Of a stretch of 64,000 nt of DNA, positions 48,317-58,701 are shown piece by piece (positions within the stretch are counted from its first letter, which is position 1; every line of letters starts with the position of its first letter). The stretch is from NCBI RefSeq assembly GCF_000762845.2, contig NZ_JRMQ02000003.1:1-64000 (forward strand), given 5' to 3'. Below the pieces are notes generated by a model. The model did not search any database. It saw nothing but the letters and a program-made list of their open reading frames with translations, and was not told where the DNA came from. Source of the DNA: Helicobacter japonicus. Its GTDB lineage: Bacteria > Campylobacterota > Campylobacteria > Campylobacterales > Helicobacteraceae. The position numbers were made by a program, and so were the translations under genes.

Positions 48317-50602
48317 ATGATGATAGGACAAAATCTTACCCTTATTTTTAATGAATCTATTGATATAGCACGCGAAATGCGACATAATATTCTCACAACA
48401 GAACATCTCTTCCTTGCTACACTCAACAACACACAAGGTATATTTATCTTACAAAAATGTGGAGGTAATATTGAGGAAATGCGCCATCAAATTAGTCTTT
48501 ATTTGCAAAGATATGTGCCATTTTCTCACGATTCTATTAAGAATCCGGTGCAAACTCCTGCTCTTGATCGTGTTATTGAAACAATGGTTAAACACGCTCA
48601 AAATAGTAATCGACAAAATATTGATGTAGGTGATTTACTCGCTTCAATTATGGAAGAAACTCGAAGCTTTAGCACACAGATTCTCAAATCTCAAGGTATT
48701 GATAGATTAAGTGTGCTTGAAGTGATTACTTATCAAGAGCAAGAGCAAGAGCAAGAAACATACCAAGAACAAAGAGAAAACTCAAAAGAAATCAATGAAA
48801 GCTACCTAGCTAAATACTCTAAAAATCTCTCTGCTCTTGCTAAAGAAGGTAAAATTGACCCTGTCATAGGACGCGAAGAAGAAATTTGGCGTGTGAGTGA
48901 GGTTCTTACTCGGCGTAAAAAAAATAATCCTATCCTTGTAGGAGAACCTGGGGTAGGTAAAACTGCTATAGCCGAAGGTTTAGCACTTGAAATCTATCAC
49001 AAGCGTTTGCCAAAAGTGCTACACAATGCGCAAATTTTTGCACTTGATATAGGAGCGATGATTTCAGGGAGCAAATATCGAGGTGATTTTGAAAAACGAC
49101 TTAAAGGAGTTCTTAAAGAAATAGCGCAGATACCCCATAGTGTGCTTTTTATTGATGAAATCCATACTATTGTAGGCGCAGGGGCAACTTCAGGCTCAAA
49201 CCTCGATGCGTCAAATCTCCTTAAGCCTGCTCTAGCCAATGGTTCATTGCGATGTATTGGGGCAACTACATTTAGCGAATTTAAAACACATTTTGATAAA
49301 GATAAAGCCTTATCTCGCCGTTTTAGCAAAATTGAAGTAAAGGAGCCAAGCCTAGAAGATTGTTATAAAATTATTGAAGGTTTAGCTCCTATTTATGAAT
49401 CCTATCATCATATTAAATACACTAAAAATGCACTCAAGGCTTGTGTAGATTTATCTGCACGATACATAAGTGATAAATTTCTACCTGATAAAGCCATTGA
49501 CTTACTTGATGAAGTAGGCGCAAATATGAGAATCTACCATAACAAAAGAGATGCCACTCCAACTATTACGATTAAAGATATAGAATCTATTTTAAGTAAA
49601 AGTGTGCATATTCCAAAAAGCTCTATGAGTAGAGATGAGGGAAAATCTCTGCAAAATCTCTCTACTAAACTCAAAGAACGCATTTTTTCACAAGATAAAG
49701 CCATAGATGAATTAAGCAATGCTATTAAAACAAATAAAGCAGGGTTAAGTGAGGGTAATAAGCCCATTGGTAGCTTTGTTTTTGCTGGACCAAGCGGTGT
49801 GGGAAAAACAGAACTTGCCAAAGAATTAGCTAAGATTTTAGGTATTGGCTTTGTAAAATTTGATATGAGCGAATATATGGAATCTCATTCTATATCTCGT
49901 CTTATTGGCGCGCCTGCTGGATATGTAGGCTTTGAACAAGGTGGGTTGCTCGTAGATGCAGTGCGTAAAAGCCCTCATTGTGTTTTGTTATTTGATGAAA
50001 TAGAAAAAGCTCATCACGATATTTATAATATTTTATTGCAGATTCTTGATGCAGCAAGTTTAACTGATAATGCTGGAAACAAAGCAGATTTTAAAAATGT
50101 TATTGTCATTATGACTAGTAATGCGGGGAGCAAGGAAGCCAATACACTTGGTTTTAACGCTAATATGAACAGCAAAAACGATATAGCAATAAAATCACTC
50201 TTTTCACCTGAACTTCGTAGTCGTATTGATAGAATCATTCATTTTAATCCTCTAGGTTTGAATGAATATAAACTTATCGCCAAAAAATACATTAACGATA
50301 TTGCTACTTCACTAAAATCGCGTCATATTTATCTTAGTATAGATTCTAAAGCCCTTGCTTATCTTGCTTCACAAAGTATGGAAAAAGCTCTTGGTGCGCG
50401 TGAAATGAAAAAAATCATTGATGAACAAATCAAACTTCCATTGAGCGAAGAGATTCTCTTTGGTGCGTTAAAAAAAGGAGGAAATGCAAAAATAACGCTC
50501 CTTAAAGATTCTCACCCTAAGGCAAAGCATTCTCGCATTACTCTTGTATGCACTCAATCACCTAAACACGTCCAAACAAAAAATGTTGCCAAATCTATTT
50601 AA
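48317..50602 (+). CDS. clpA: ATP-dependent Clp protease ATP-binding subunit ClpA
   Basis: ClpA unfolds substrates for ClpP. The 761-residue protein has the N-domain (residues about 1-145), a flexible linker with a QEQEQEQE repeat, the first AAA module (GEPGVGKT; Walker [13 protein letters not shown]) and the second ([21 protein letters not shown]). It lies 6 bp after clpS, matching the functional pair. A second ATG directly follows the first. Confidence 0.96.
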   Translation: MMIGQNLTLIFNESIDIAREMRHNILTTEHLFLATLNNTQGIFILQKCGGNIEEMRHQISLYLQRYVPFSHDSIKNPVQTPALDRVIETMVKHAQNSNRQNIDVGDLLASIMEETRSFSTQILKSQGIDRLSVLEVITYQEQEQEQETYQEQRENSKEINESYLAKYSKNLSALAKEGKIDPVIGREEEIWRVSEVLTRRKKNNPILVGEPGVGKTAIAEGLALEIYHKRLPKVLHNAQIFALDIGAMISGSKYRGDFEKRLKGVLKEIAQIPHSVLFIDEIHTIVGAGATSGSNLDASNLLKPALANGSLRCIGATTFSEFKTHFDKDKALSRRFSKIEVKEPSLEDCYKIIEGLAPIYESYHHIKYTKNALKACVDLSARYISDKFLPDKAIDLLDEVGANMRIYHNKRDATPTITIKDIESILSKSVHIPKSSMSRDEGKSLQNLSTKLKERIFSQDKAIDELSNAIKTNKAGLSEGNKPIGSFVFAGPSGVGKTELAKELAKILGIGFVKFDMSEYMESHSISRLIGAPAGYVGFEQGGLLVDAVRKSPHCVLLFDEIEKAHHDIYNILLQILDAASLTDNAGNKADFKNVIVIMTSNAGSKEANTLGFNANMNSKNDIAIKSLFSPELRSRIDRIIHFNPLGLNEYKLIAKKYINDIATSLKSRHIYLSIDSKALAYLASQSMEKALGAREMKKIIDEQIKLPLSEEILFGALKKGGNAKITLLKDSHPKAKHSRITLVCTQSPKHVQTKNVAKSI
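48734..48757 (+). repeat. Hexanucleotide repeat in clpA linker
   Basis: Three perfect CAAGAG units followed by CAAGAA encode four Gln-Glu pairs in the linker between the N-domain and the first AAA module. Changes in copy number would stay in frame and alter only linker length. Confidence 0.7.
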
Positions 50603-51347
50603 TTTCTCGTGGGAAGAGTATTTCGCGTGTGTATATCGCCCCACATTTGAAGGCTTTAATGGGTATTTTAAGCCTATTTTAGATTTTCAAAGAAAATCTA
50701 AACTTATTGGTTTAGGCAACGAAATTACTGCCTTAAAAAACAATACACTCGCGTTCATACAAGGGAAAAAAGCTTCTCATACTCTACTATGGGGAGCTAG
50801 AGGCTGTGGAAAAAGCTCACTTTTACAGCATACTCTAAGCCATTTTTTGCATTCTCAATCACCCTTACGCATTATTGAGCTTAATAAAGAATCTTTAGGC
50901 TTGCTCCCTATGGTGCAAGATTATGTGCGTGATTTGTCTTATAGATTTATTATTATTTGTGATGACCTTTATTTTGAAGCAAACGATCAAGGATACAAAT
51001 CCTTAAAAAGCATACTTGAAGGCTCTTTTGAAAACAAAGCACACAATATACTTTTTTACACTACTTCAAACCACCGACACCTTATCAGTGAATCTTATCC
51101 TCAAGATACGCTTCATCTCAATGACGCTCAAGATGAGATTCTCTCCCTAAGCGATAGATTTGGACTTGTTATAGGTTTTTACACAATGAGCAAAATAGAA
51201 TATCTTACATTTTTGCAAACAATCTTTCAAGAACCACTTGATGAATCTCTTAAGCAAAAGGCATTGCAATTTAGCACACAAAAAGGCTCGTGCAATCCAC
51301 GCATCGCTCACGAATTCTATACACTCTACCATAATGACATTCTTTGA
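50583..51347 (+). CDS. DUF815-like P-loop ATPase
   Basis: The 254-residue protein has a clear Walker A GARGCGKSS near residue 72, Walker B-like RFIIICDDLYFE, a sensor-like FYTTSNHRHL and an Arg-rich C-terminal part (SCNPRIAHEF). The combination is that of the DUF815 (AAA-like, DnaA/IstB-related) family, whose role is unknown. I take the ATG at 50583, 20 bp inside the end of clpA, over one further upstream at 50544. Its overlap with clpA suggests joint expression. Confidence 0.75.
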   Translation: MLPNLFNFSWEEYFACVYRPTFEGFNGYFKPILDFQRKSKLIGLGNEITALKNNTLAFIQGKKASHTLLWGARGCGKSSLLQHTLSHFLHSQSPLRIIELNKESLGLLPMVQDYVRDLSYRFIIICDDLYFEANDQGYKSLKSILEGSFENKAHNILFYTTSNHRHLISESYPQDTLHLNDAQDEILSLSDRFGLVIGFYTMSKIEYLTFLQTIFQEPLDESLKQKALQFSTQKGSCNPRIAHEFYTLYHNDIL

Positions 51348-51428
51348 ATTAAAAGACCATAACTTATATTTACACAAATAGCAAACTTCTTTGTTATAGT
51401 TTATTGCAAAATATTTTAAGGAGTTTTT

Positions 51429-52085
51429 ATGCAGCTAACTTTATCAAAGGCTTTAATTAATTTAGTAGCGTTTATGGGTTTAATAAGCACAAATATAGCA
51501 ATTGCAGAAGAAAAACATAATCATCATATACATCAGCACAAAAAAGTATCTACAATTTCAGAACAAATCATAGATTTAATGCACAAACCTATGATGCAAA
51601 CACCATTTTTAGAAAGTGATAATTTAGATTTAAACTTCATTTCAAATATGATTCCTCATCATCAAGGTGCGATTGATGCTTCAGAAATGCTTTTAAAACA
51701 TTCTAAAAACCAAAGAGTAAGGGCTCAAGCTCAAGCAATTATCAAAGAGCAAAAAGCCGAGATTAAAGAATTTGAATCGCTTATTCCACAATTACAAGAA
51801 CAAAAAAAACTTTATAGCCCAAAAGAAGTAACACTTTTTAACAATCAAGCAAAAACTGATATGGAAGCTATGATGAAAGCTATGAATGAAACCAAGTTGC
51901 ATAACCGCATTGATTATGATTTTCTCTCAAGCATGATTCCTCATCATCAAGGTGCGATTGATGCTTCAAAGCAGATTCTACAATATACACAAAATGAACA
52001 AATAAAAACTATTGCAAAACATATTATCCAAACACAGGAAAAAGAAATTGAAACATTCAAAACCATTCTTAAAAATATCCGCTAA
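51429..52085 (+). CDS. Periplasmic DUF305 protein with two repeats
   Basis: The 218-residue protein has a signal peptide (SKALINLVAFMGLISTNIAIA), a His-rich stretch (EKHNHHIHQHKK) and two copies of the DUF305 motif: DLNFISNMIPHHQGAIDASE and DYDFLSSMIPHHQGAIDASK. DUF305 proteins are helical bundles often found with copper or metal resistance genes, and the His-His-Gln motif could bind metal. The function is not established. AAGGAG precedes the ATG; the gap upstream has AT-rich sequence suited to its own promoter. Confidence 0.85.
   Translation: MQLTLSKALINLVAFMGLISTNIAIAEEKHNHHIHQHKKVSTISEQIIDLMHKPMMQTPFLESDNLDLNFISNMIPHHQGAIDASEMLLKHSKNQRVRAQAQAIIKEQKAEIKEFESLIPQLQEQKKLYSPKEVTLFNNQAKTDMEAMMKAMNETKLHNRIDYDFLSSMIPHHQGAIDASKQILQYTQNEQIKTIAKHIIQTQEKEIETFKTILKNIR
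51648..51683 (+). repeat. Exact 36-bp direct repeat, copy 1 (DUF305 gene)
   Basis: This segment, encoding MIPHHQGAIDAS, is identical base for base to 51933-51968 in the same gene, while flanking codons differ. Identity at silent positions points to recent duplication or gene conversion. Confidence 0.9.
51933..51968 (+). repeat. Exact 36-bp direct repeat, copy 2 (DUF305 gene)
   Basis: This is the second copy of the 36-bp repeat, 285 bp (a multiple of three) downstream of the first and in the same frame, so recombination between the copies would delete 95 codons without a frameshift. Confidence 0.9.
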
Positions 52086-53052
52086 GTCTAAAAATGCAGA
52101 AATAAAGAATTTATCTTCTCCTGCACACTCCCAAACAATAATAAAAAATAAACAACACAAGATAATACCTATAAAAATAGGTAGAATCCAAACGCTATAT
52201 ATTACTCGCTTCACCAAACACGGAGCATATCTTAGCGCAATGGAAAATACTTCACATAATACACAATCTACCTCCATAGACTATCTTACAGAAGTGCTGT
52301 TACCAAATAAATTTTTGCCCATACAAAGCAAAGTTGGCGATATGCTTGAAGTGTTTGTATATACAGATTCAAATGACCGACCTGTAGCTACCACACAAAC
52401 TCCAAAAGCACAATATGGCGATATAGCAGAACTTGAAGTGGTAACCCACTCACCTTTTGGTTGTTTTTTAGACTTAGGCATTGATAAACATATTTTTATG
52501 CCAACCAAAACACCAACACACTTTACATTACATCAAAAAGTTATCGTAGCAATCACACTTGATAAACAATCGCGTCTCATTGCTAAAACTCATATTAAAT
52601 CATTTTTGCATAAAGCCCCATTCATTGCTCCACATAGTGAAATTGACGCCTTTATTTTTGAACACACTCCTCTTGGTTTTGGCTGTGTGGTGCAAATACA
52701 AAATGATAAACAAAAAGATAAAAATACCCAAAGATATTATGGCTTACTCTTTACTAATGCCATTCCACAAGGCAAAGTGGTAAATCTTGGCACACATATT
52801 AAAGCCTATACACAAGGACACAGAGACGATGGCAAGCTTAATCTCACGCTTTTTGCTCCTCATAGCAACAATCAAAAAGCCACTCTTTTAGAATCTATGC
52901 CCTTACGCTTAGATTTTTCCTCTTCACCACAAGCTATTTTTGAAAAAATACAAATGAGCAAAAAGCTTTTTAAAAGGCTGGTAAATGAACTTACACGTGA
53001 GGGGCAAATCATATTTGATAAAGAAAATGGCATATTTAGGCGCATAAAATAA
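52012..53052 (+). CDS. S1-like RNA-binding protein (CvfB/YitL family)
   Basis: The protein (346 residues from this start) matches the CvfB layout: tandem S1-like OB domains beginning KIGRIQTLYITRFTKHGAYLS, a second with GDIAELEVVTHSPFGCFLDLGIDK, and a C-terminal winged-helix part ending MSKKLFKRLVNELTREGQI. The start is doubtful: TTG at 52012 or TTG at 52048, both inside the DUF305 gene, and no ATG occurs before the conserved core at about 52168. In Staphylococcus CvfB regulates virulence; its role here is unknown. Confidence 0.78.
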   Translation: MQNILSKHRKKKLKHSKPFLKISAKSKNAEIKNLSSPAHSQTIIKNKQHKIIPIKIGRIQTLYITRFTKHGAYLSAMENTSHNTQSTSIDYLTEVLLPNKFLPIQSKVGDMLEVFVYTDSNDRPVATTQTPKAQYGDIAELEVVTHSPFGCFLDLGIDKHIFMPTKTPTHFTLHQKVIVAITLDKQSRLIAKTHIKSFLHKAPFIAPHSEIDAFIFEHTPLGFGCVVQIQNDKQKDKNTQRYYGLLFTNAIPQGKVVNLGTHIKAYTQGHRDDGKLNLTLFAPHSNNQKATLLESMPLRLDFSSSPQAIFEKIQMSKKLFKRLVNELTREGQIIFDKENGIFRRIK

Positions 53053-53070
53053 TAAAACAAAGGAGCGAAA

Positions 53071-53835
53071 ATGACTGCATTAATCACTGGTGCATCTTCA
53101 GGCATAGGCGAGGCAATTGCAAAGCTTTTTGTGGCTCATTCACACAAGGTAATTATCCTCGCACGGAGACAGGATAAGATTCAATCCTTGCAAGATTCCT
53201 TAGGAGAATCTTGCCAAAGCATAGTATGTGATGTGAGCGATACACATTATATACAATCCGCACTTCAAAAGCTCTCAATACCATTTCAAAATATTGATGT
53301 GCTTGTGAATAATGCCGGAAAAGCTTTGGGATTAAGTAGCGCAGACAAAGCAGATGTGTGCGATTGGGAGGAAATGGTGGAGGTGAATATCCTAGCTCTC
53401 ATCAAACTTACACATTTACTTCTGCCTCAAATGGTAGCACAAGGCTATGGGCATATTATCAATATTGGCTCAATCGCAGGGAGCTATCCTTATCCGGGTG
53501 GTAATGTATATGGCGCAAGTAAGGCTTTTGTAAGGCAATTCAGCCTTAATTTAAGGGCAGATTTGTATGATAAAAACATTCGCGTAACCGATATTGAACC
53601 GGGCTTGTGCGGTGGAAGTGAATTTTCACAAGTGCGTTTTAAAGGTGATGAGGCTAAGGCAAAAAGTGTATATGAAGGCACAACGCCACTTATGCCTGAA
53701 GACATTGCTCAAAGTGTGCTATGGGTTGCCTCACTGCCTCAACATATCAATATCAATACACTTGAAATAATGCCTACCACTCAAGCTCCAGCAGCACTAA
53801 ATGTCTATAAAAATACAAATAAAGGCAAAAAATAG
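53071..53835 (+). CDS. Short-chain dehydrogenase/reductase (YdfG-like)
   Basis: The 254-residue NAD(P)-dependent oxidoreductase has TGASSGIGEAIA (cofactor binding; ARRQD suggests NADP), VNNAGKALG, the catalytic Ser in INIGSIAGSYPYPGG and YGASK with the catalytic Tyr and Lys. The sequence RVTDIEPGLCGGSEFS is like YdfG, a serine/3-hydroxy acid dehydrogenase, but the substrate is not fixed by motif. AAAGGAG precedes the ATG. Confidence 0.9.
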   Translation: MTALITGASSGIGEAIAKLFVAHSHKVIILARRQDKIQSLQDSLGESCQSIVCDVSDTHYIQSALQKLSIPFQNIDVLVNNAGKALGLSSADKADVCDWEEMVEVNILALIKLTHLLLPQMVAQGYGHIINIGSIAGSYPYPGGNVYGASKAFVRQFSLNLRADLYDKNIRVTDIEPGLCGGSEFSQVRFKGDEAKAKSVYEGTTPLMPEDIAQSVLWVASLPQHININTLEIMPTTQAPAALNVYKNTNKGKK

Positions 53836-53908
53836 GGTATTTAACATATTGTATTCATAAAGGTGGTAGAATATTCTCTAATTTTTATGTTGTAATCAAA
53901 GGAGTAGT

Positions 53909-55246
53909 ATGCAATGGTCTGCACAAAGTTGGCGAGATAAACCTATTAAACAGCACCCAACTTATAAGGATAAAGCACTTTTAGAATCTGTGGAAGCACA
54001 GCTTAAATCTTATCCACCGCTTGTTTTTGCAGGCGAATCAAGAGCCTTGCAAGAGCGTTTGGCTCAAGTATGCAGAGGAGAATCTTTTTTACTCCAAGGT
54101 GGAGATTGTGCTGAAAGTTTTTCCCAATTTAATGCAATCAACATTCGTGATTTATTCAAAGTTATTATCCAAATGGGTGCAATTCTTACATTTGGTGCAT
54201 CTTGTCCGATAGTCAAGGTAGGGCGCATTGCAGGGCAATTTGCCAAACCTAGATCAAGTGATATGGAATCTAATGGACAATTTGAACTTCCAAGCTATCG
54301 CGGAGATATGATTAATGGTATGGAATTTACATCAGAGGCTCGAGAACATAATCCCGAGCGAATGCTTCAAGCCTATCATCAAAGTGCTGCCACACTCAAT
54401 CTTTTGCGTGCCTTTGCTCAAGGTGGCTTTGCGGATTTAAATCAAGTACATAAATGGAATCTTAGCTTTGTTAAAGATAATGCTTTTGGACGCAAATATG
54501 AGGAGCTTGCTTCTCGTATAACTCAAGCACTTGATTTTATGAAAGCCTGTGGCATTAGCCCAGAGCACCCTAGCCTAAAAGAGACAGAGTTTTACACCTC
54601 GCACGAAGCCCTTGTGCTACACTATGAAGAACCTCTGTGTAGGGAGGATTCACTCACGGGCGATTGGTATGACTGCTCGGCTCATATGCTATGGATTGGA
54701 GAACGCACAAGGGGACTTGATGAAGCGCATATCGAATTTTTGCGTGGGGTAAAGAATCCTGTGGGTGTGAAAATTGGACCAAATGCGACAAAAGCAGATA
54801 TTATGGGTATTTGCGATGCACTCAATCCTAATAATATAAGTGGTAGGCTTAATCTTATTGTGCGTATGGGTGCAGATAAGATTCGTGAAAATTTCCCCAA
54901 ACTTTTAGAATCTATTAACAAAGAGGGACGTGAAATTGTGTGGAGTTGCGACCCAATGCACGGCAACACAATCAAAGCAAACAATGGTTACAAAACACGT
55001 GTGTTTGATAGTGTGCTAAGTGAAGTCAAAAGCTTTTTTGAGATTCACAAAGCGTGCGGAAGTTACGCAGGTGGTGTGCATTTAGAAATGACAGGGGCAG
55101 ATGTTACAGAATGCGTAGGAGGCTCACAAGCAATTACTGAAGAGGGCTTAGTATGCAATTACAATACGCAATGCGATCCACGTTTAAATGCAACTCAAGC
55201 CATTGAAATGGCATTTCTTATTGCAGATATGATTAAAAATCGCTAA
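53909..55246 (+). CDS. aroG: Class II (plant-type) DAHP synthase
   Basis: This enzyme condenses phosphoenolpyruvate and erythrose 4-phosphate, the first step of the shikimate pathway. The 445-residue protein belongs to the plant-like class II family: [30 protein letters not shown] split over the PEP site, SCDPMHGNT with the metal His, and [19 protein letters not shown]. Class II is typical of Helicobacter and Campylobacter. AAAGGAG precedes the ATG. Confidence 0.95.
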   Translation: MQWSAQSWRDKPIKQHPTYKDKALLESVEAQLKSYPPLVFAGESRALQERLAQVCRGESFLLQGGDCAESFSQFNAINIRDLFKVIIQMGAILTFGASCPIVKVGRIAGQFAKPRSSDMESNGQFELPSYRGDMINGMEFTSEAREHNPERMLQAYHQSAATLNLLRAFAQGGFADLNQVHKWNLSFVKDNAFGRKYEELASRITQALDFMKACGISPEHPSLKETEFYTSHEALVLHYEEPLCREDSLTGDWYDCSAHMLWIGERTRGLDEAHIEFLRGVKNPVGVKIGPNATKADIMGICDALNPNNISGRLNLIVRMGADKIRENFPKLLESINKEGREIVWSCDPMHGNTIKANNGYKTRVFDSVLSEVKSFFEIHKACGSYAGGVHLEMTGADVTECVGGSQAITEEGLVCNYNTQCDPRLNATQAIEMAFLIADMIKNR

Positions 55247-55284
55247 GGCTAAATTTTTAGAGTTTATTGGTAAATCTAAGAGTA

Positions 55285-55316
55285 TTTGAATCTAAATATA
55301 TTCTTTTAGATTCAAA
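55285..55316. terminator. Bidirectional terminator between aroG and carbonic anhydrase gene
   Basis: TTTGAATCTAAA pairs perfectly with TTTAGATTCAAA over an 8-base loop, in the 98-bp gap between convergent genes. The arms carry GAATCT/AGATTC like the slyD hairpin. Confidence 0.7.
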
Positions 55317-55344
55317 CTCCTTTAACTGCACTTATTTAAAATCT

Positions 55345-56094
55345 CTACTCTTCTGTGGATTTTACTACTCTTTTATTGAGTGGTTGGATATCTCTTGCAT
55401 TATGGTGCAATACCGATTCTAAAGATTTGAATTGTTTTGAAGAAACTTCAGGTTGAGTCTTCATTACTACCCATTGCACATTTTCACTACAAGGTGGTGT
55501 TGTCAAGCTCCCAACAAACTCATAATATCCTTTGCTTTCTGGCAATAAAGACTGAATGTCAAATTTTTGGAATTTCTTAGAACTATTAGCAGTTTTAGGC
55601 AAATCTTTAATGATTTTATCAAGTGCCTTATTCTCTGCTCCTTCTTTATAGAGAACACTAACAACGAGTAATCCACCTTTAGCATTTTTATGCACAAAAT
55701 GTGCTTCAAGCGGATAGGCTACACCATTGATATGATTTTCAGAAGGTGTGTGGAAATGAAATTGCACAAGCTCGTAAGTTGTATTATTAAATTGCAAAGA
55801 TGAAGCACTATCTTTTAAATCAACCTGCACAGAATGCCCATTGTTAGTGATAGTCTGTGTCTTTTCATCATAGGCAAAAACAATATTTTGTTTTGTCTTT
55901 TTTGTTTGAGATGGAATAATATCAATAGGCGTTTGTGCCTTACCTACCTTACACAATGCAAATTGTTTATCCAAATCTCCCCAATTTTTAGGACCATCAT
56001 TTTTACCATAACCCCAATGGACACTTGAAGTATCACTTGCCCACAAACCCACAGCCAAGAAACATATACAAAAACCTGCATAAAACTTTAACAT
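55345..56094 (-). CDS. Periplasmic alpha-carbonic anhydrase
   Basis: Alpha-carbonic anhydrase hydrates CO2; in gastric Helicobacter it buffers the periplasm together with urease. The 249-residue protein starts at 56094 after AAGGAGAAGAG; a longer start exists upstream but lies before that site. It has a signal peptide ending VGLWA, then HWGYG, the zinc ligands in FHFHTPSENHING and EAHFVHK, and LTTPPCSENVQW. Two Cys residues (in ALCKVG and PPCSE) could form the family disulfide. Confidence 0.95.
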   Translation of the reverse strand: MLKFYAGFCICFLAVGLWASDTSSVHWGYGKNDGPKNWGDLDKQFALCKVGKAQTPIDIIPSQTKKTKQNIVFAYDEKTQTITNNGHSVQVDLKDSASSLQFNNTTYELVQFHFHTPSENHINGVAYPLEAHFVHKNAKGGLLVVSVLYKEGAENKALDKIIKDLPKTANSSKKFQKFDIQSLLPESKGYYEFVGSLTTPPCSENVQWVVMKTQPEVSSKQFKSLESVLHHNARDIQPLNKRVVKSTEE

Positions 56095-56165
56095 ACTCTT
56101 CTCCTTAGAATACAAAATGAGAGTGCTATTTTAACAAAAGAAATTATAATAAATAATAATCGCGA

Positions 56166-57227
56166 TTAAAAAAGCGTTTTTTGCATCACATTTGGAATCT
56201 GCAACAATTCATAGGTTTTAGCAGTTGCTACACGCCCCTTTGCTGTGCGCTCCAAATAAGAATTTACAAGCAAATAAGGCTCTATCACATCTTCAATGGT
56301 TGCCTCATCTTCACTCATAGCTGCCGCAATGGTATTTAGCCCTATAGGTCTGCCCTGTGCCTGTGCCAAAATACGTAAATAACGCAAATCAAGCTCATCA
56401 AAGCCTAGCTCATTCACGCCAAGTTCATTCAGCGCATAGCGCACGCATTCAAGGCTTATTTCGCTTTCTTTAGCATAGATTCCCACATCAGCAAAATCCC
56501 TGACCCTACGCAATAAACGCAAAGCAATACGTGGAGTGCCTCTTGAGCGGCGTGCGATTTCATCTGCTCCATTTTGTAAGAGTATTTTATTCATTTTTTT
56601 TGCCGCAATACATACAATCTGTGCTAATTCATCATTTTCATAAAACTGCAGTCTAAAATTCATACCAAATCTATCACGCAATGGATTTGAAAGCATACCT
56701 GCTCGAGTAGTCGCGCCAATGAGTGTAAAAGGTGCAATATCAAGCTTAATAGTTTGTGCAGCAGGACCAGAACCAATAATAATATCGAGCCTAAAATCCT
56801 CCATTGCAGGATAGAGAATCTCTTCAATAGCCGGACTTAAACGATGAATCTCATCAATAAATAAAATATCTCCCTCATTTAAATTTGTCAAAATTGCTGC
56901 CAAATCCCCTGCTTTTTCAATCATAGGTGCTGCGCTTACCTTGATATTGCTCCCCATTTGATGGGCAATGATATGGCTTAGAGTTGTCTTACCAAGTCCG
57001 GGAGGTCCAAAAAAGAGAATATGATCTAAGCATTCCCTTCTCTTCTTACTTGCTTCAATGGCAATTTTAAGATTCTTTTTGATTTTCTCTTGCCCGATAT
57101 ATTCTTCCCATACATTTGGACGCAAAGAAAATTCTTGTGTGGCATCAAAACTAATTTTTTCCACCTCGACCACACGATTAATCTCCGTGCTTTGAATCTG
57201 CGCTTTTTGAAGTGAAATTTTTTCCAT
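56166..57227 (-). CDS. ruvB: Holliday junction branch-migration ATPase RuvB
   Basis: The 353-residue helicase has Walker [11 protein letters not shown], Walker [10 protein letters not shown], sensor 1 [18 protein letters not shown] with the arginine finger, and the C-terminal winged helix with [15 protein letters not shown]. It has a 20-residue N-terminal extension compared with E. coli. The start overlaps the panB stop by one base. ruvA is 5 kb away on the same strand. Confidence 0.97.
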   Translation of the reverse strand: MEKISLQKAQIQSTEINRVVEVEKISFDATQEFSLRPNVWEEYIGQEKIKKNLKIAIEASKKRRECLDHILFFGPPGLGKTTLSHIIAHQMGSNIKVSAAPMIEKAGDLAAILTNLNEGDILFIDEIHRLSPAIEEILYPAMEDFRLDIIIGSGPAAQTIKLDIAPFTLIGATTRAGMLSNPLRDRFGMNFRLQFYENDELAQIVCIAAKKMNKILLQNGADEIARRSRGTPRIALRLLRRVRDFADVGIYAKESEISLECVRYALNELGVNELGFDELDLRYLRILAQAQGRPIGLNTIAAAMSEDEATIEDVIEPYLLVNSYLERTAKGRVATAKTYELLQIPNVMQKTLF

Positions 57228-58021
57228 TAATAACTCTCTTGCTCACTTGGAAATGTTTGAGATTTTACATCTTTAGCATACGCTCTAACAGCATCTTTAA
57301 GAATGCTTTTGCCATCGCAATAGCGGCGCACAAATTTTGGCTTAAATTCATCAAAAAATCCAAAGGCATCACTCCATACAAGAATCTGCCCATCACAATC
57401 CACCCCCGCACCAATGCCAATAGTCGGCACAGATAGGGCTTTTGTGATAGCATTTCCGCATTCTTTACTCACACCCTCTACTAAGATTCCAAATACGCCT
57501 GCTTCCTGCATAGCGAGGGCAGTTTCTATAAGTTGTTGAGATTGTGCCTTGTCTTTACCCTTGACCTTAAATCCTCCATCAAAACGCATAAATTGAGGTT
57601 TTAAACCAATATGTGCCATTACCGCAAAACCCTCATCACATAATGCCTTAATCAAAGGAAGTTTATCCATTCCCACTTCAAGCTTTAAAGAATCTGTTGT
57701 TGTATTTTTGTAGAATCTACGCGCATTTTTAAGTGCTTCTTTTGTTGTAGTGTAGCTTCCAAAAGGCATATCTGTGATAAGAAATGAGCGCGTAACCCCC
57801 CTACAAACCGCCTTTGTGTGATAAAGCATTTCGTCCATACTAAGGCTTAGTGTATCATTTTGCCCACCAAAACTCATATTGAGGCTATCTCCTACTAAAA
57901 TCACATCAACCTCACCATCAAATATATGTGCCATAAGCGCGTCATAAGCAGTAATTGCTACAATTTTTTCTTTGCCCTTTTTGGCTTTAAGCGCACCCAA
58001 ACTCATTTTTTTTTCCAGCAT
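57227..58021 (-). CDS. panB: 3-methyl-2-oxobutanoate hydroxymethyltransferase
   Basis: PanB makes ketopantoate for pantothenate and CoA. The 264-residue protein has [47 protein letters not shown] and [14 protein letters not shown], with the metal-binding Asp and catalytic Glu in place. The first ATG (58021) has a strong AAGGAGG site; a second Met lies five codons later after an A8 run. Confidence 0.95.
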   Translation of the reverse strand: MLEKKMSLGALKAKKGKEKIVAITAYDALMAHIFDGEVDVILVGDSLNMSFGGQNDTLSLSMDEMLYHTKAVCRGVTRSFLITDMPFGSYTTTKEALKNARRFYKNTTTDSLKLEVGMDKLPLIKALCDEGFAVMAHIGLKPQFMRFDGGFKVKGKDKAQSQQLIETALAMQEAGVFGILVEGVSKECGNAITKALSVPTIGIGAGVDCDGQILVWSDAFGFFDEFKPKFVRRYCDGKSILKDAVRAYAKDVKSQTFPSEQESY

Positions 58022-58037
58022 TACTCCTCCTTATCTC

Positions 58038-58358
58038 TTAAGATTCCCAATGCAACAATATCACTCCACATACTACCATAACAACGCCTATATACCCTAC
58101 AATATCAAGTTTTTCTTTAAAAAAGATATAGCCTCCAAGTATCGTGCCAATAATACCTATTGCTCCCCAAGTAGAATATGCTACAGACAAAGGCATATCT
58201 TCAAGTGCCAGAACCAATACGCTAAAAGCTGCCCACACCATAACAATAGTGCCTATTGTATAGCCCTTATGTGTGAAAGCATTAGACTTTTTAAGAAATA
58301 AATTTGCAATCACATCTAATATTGCTGAAATTACAACATATACTAATGCTAAACTCAT
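58038..58358 (-). CDS. Small multidrug resistance (SMR) family transporter, second of a pair
   Basis: The 106-residue protein has four membrane segments with the SMR pattern: Glu-free first helix (VYVVISAILDVIANLFLK, where EmrE has Glu14 the aligned residue is Asp), PLSVAYSTWGAIGIIGT and a GVILL end. It follows the other SMR gene by 10 bp, so the two may form a heterodimer like YkkCD or EbrAB. Substrate unknown. Confidence 0.88.
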   Translation of the reverse strand: MSLALVYVVISAILDVIANLFLKKSNAFTHKGYTIGTIVMVWAAFSVLVLALEDMPLSVAYSTWGAIGIIGTILGGYIFFKEKLDIVGYIGVVMVVCGVILLHWES

Positions 58359-58368
58359 TTTGCTCTCC

Positions 58369-58701
58369 TCATTTTCGCTTCATTTCGGCATAATTTATTA
58401 AGGCAATGCCACTAATGGCACACACGATACCGATTTTTTGCCATAGAGACAGCTCCTCACCAAAATAAAATACGCTAATACACACCACACATAAAGCACC
58501 CAGCACTTCCCATATTGCATATGCTACACCCACAGAAATTCTTTTTAAAGAAAGAGCCATAAAATAATAAGAAAGCACAAGCAAAATATACATACACACA
58601 AGCCCCCAAATATTGCCCTCGCTTGCTTTCATTAGATTCACTGCTAATACTTCAGTAAGAATTGCAAAGACTAAAAGCAAATACGCTTTTTGAATACTCA
58701 T
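58369..58701 (-). CDS. Small multidrug resistance (SMR) family transporter, first of a pair
   Basis: The 110-residue protein has four membrane segments. Helix 1 contains the essential Glu (LLVFAILTEVLAVNLMKASEG), helix 3 the ISVGVAYAIWEVLGALCV motif and helix 4 the IVCAISGIALINY pattern. The start overlaps the lgt stop (ATGA) and is preceded by AAAGGA and an A9 run. It is the Glu-bearing partner; the neighbouring gene has Asp at that position. Confidence 0.88.
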   Translation of the reverse strand: MSIQKAYLLLVFAILTEVLAVNLMKASEGNIWGLVCMYILLVLSYYFMALSLKRISVGVAYAIWEVLGALCVVCISVFYFGEELSLWQKIGIVCAISGIALINYAEMKRK

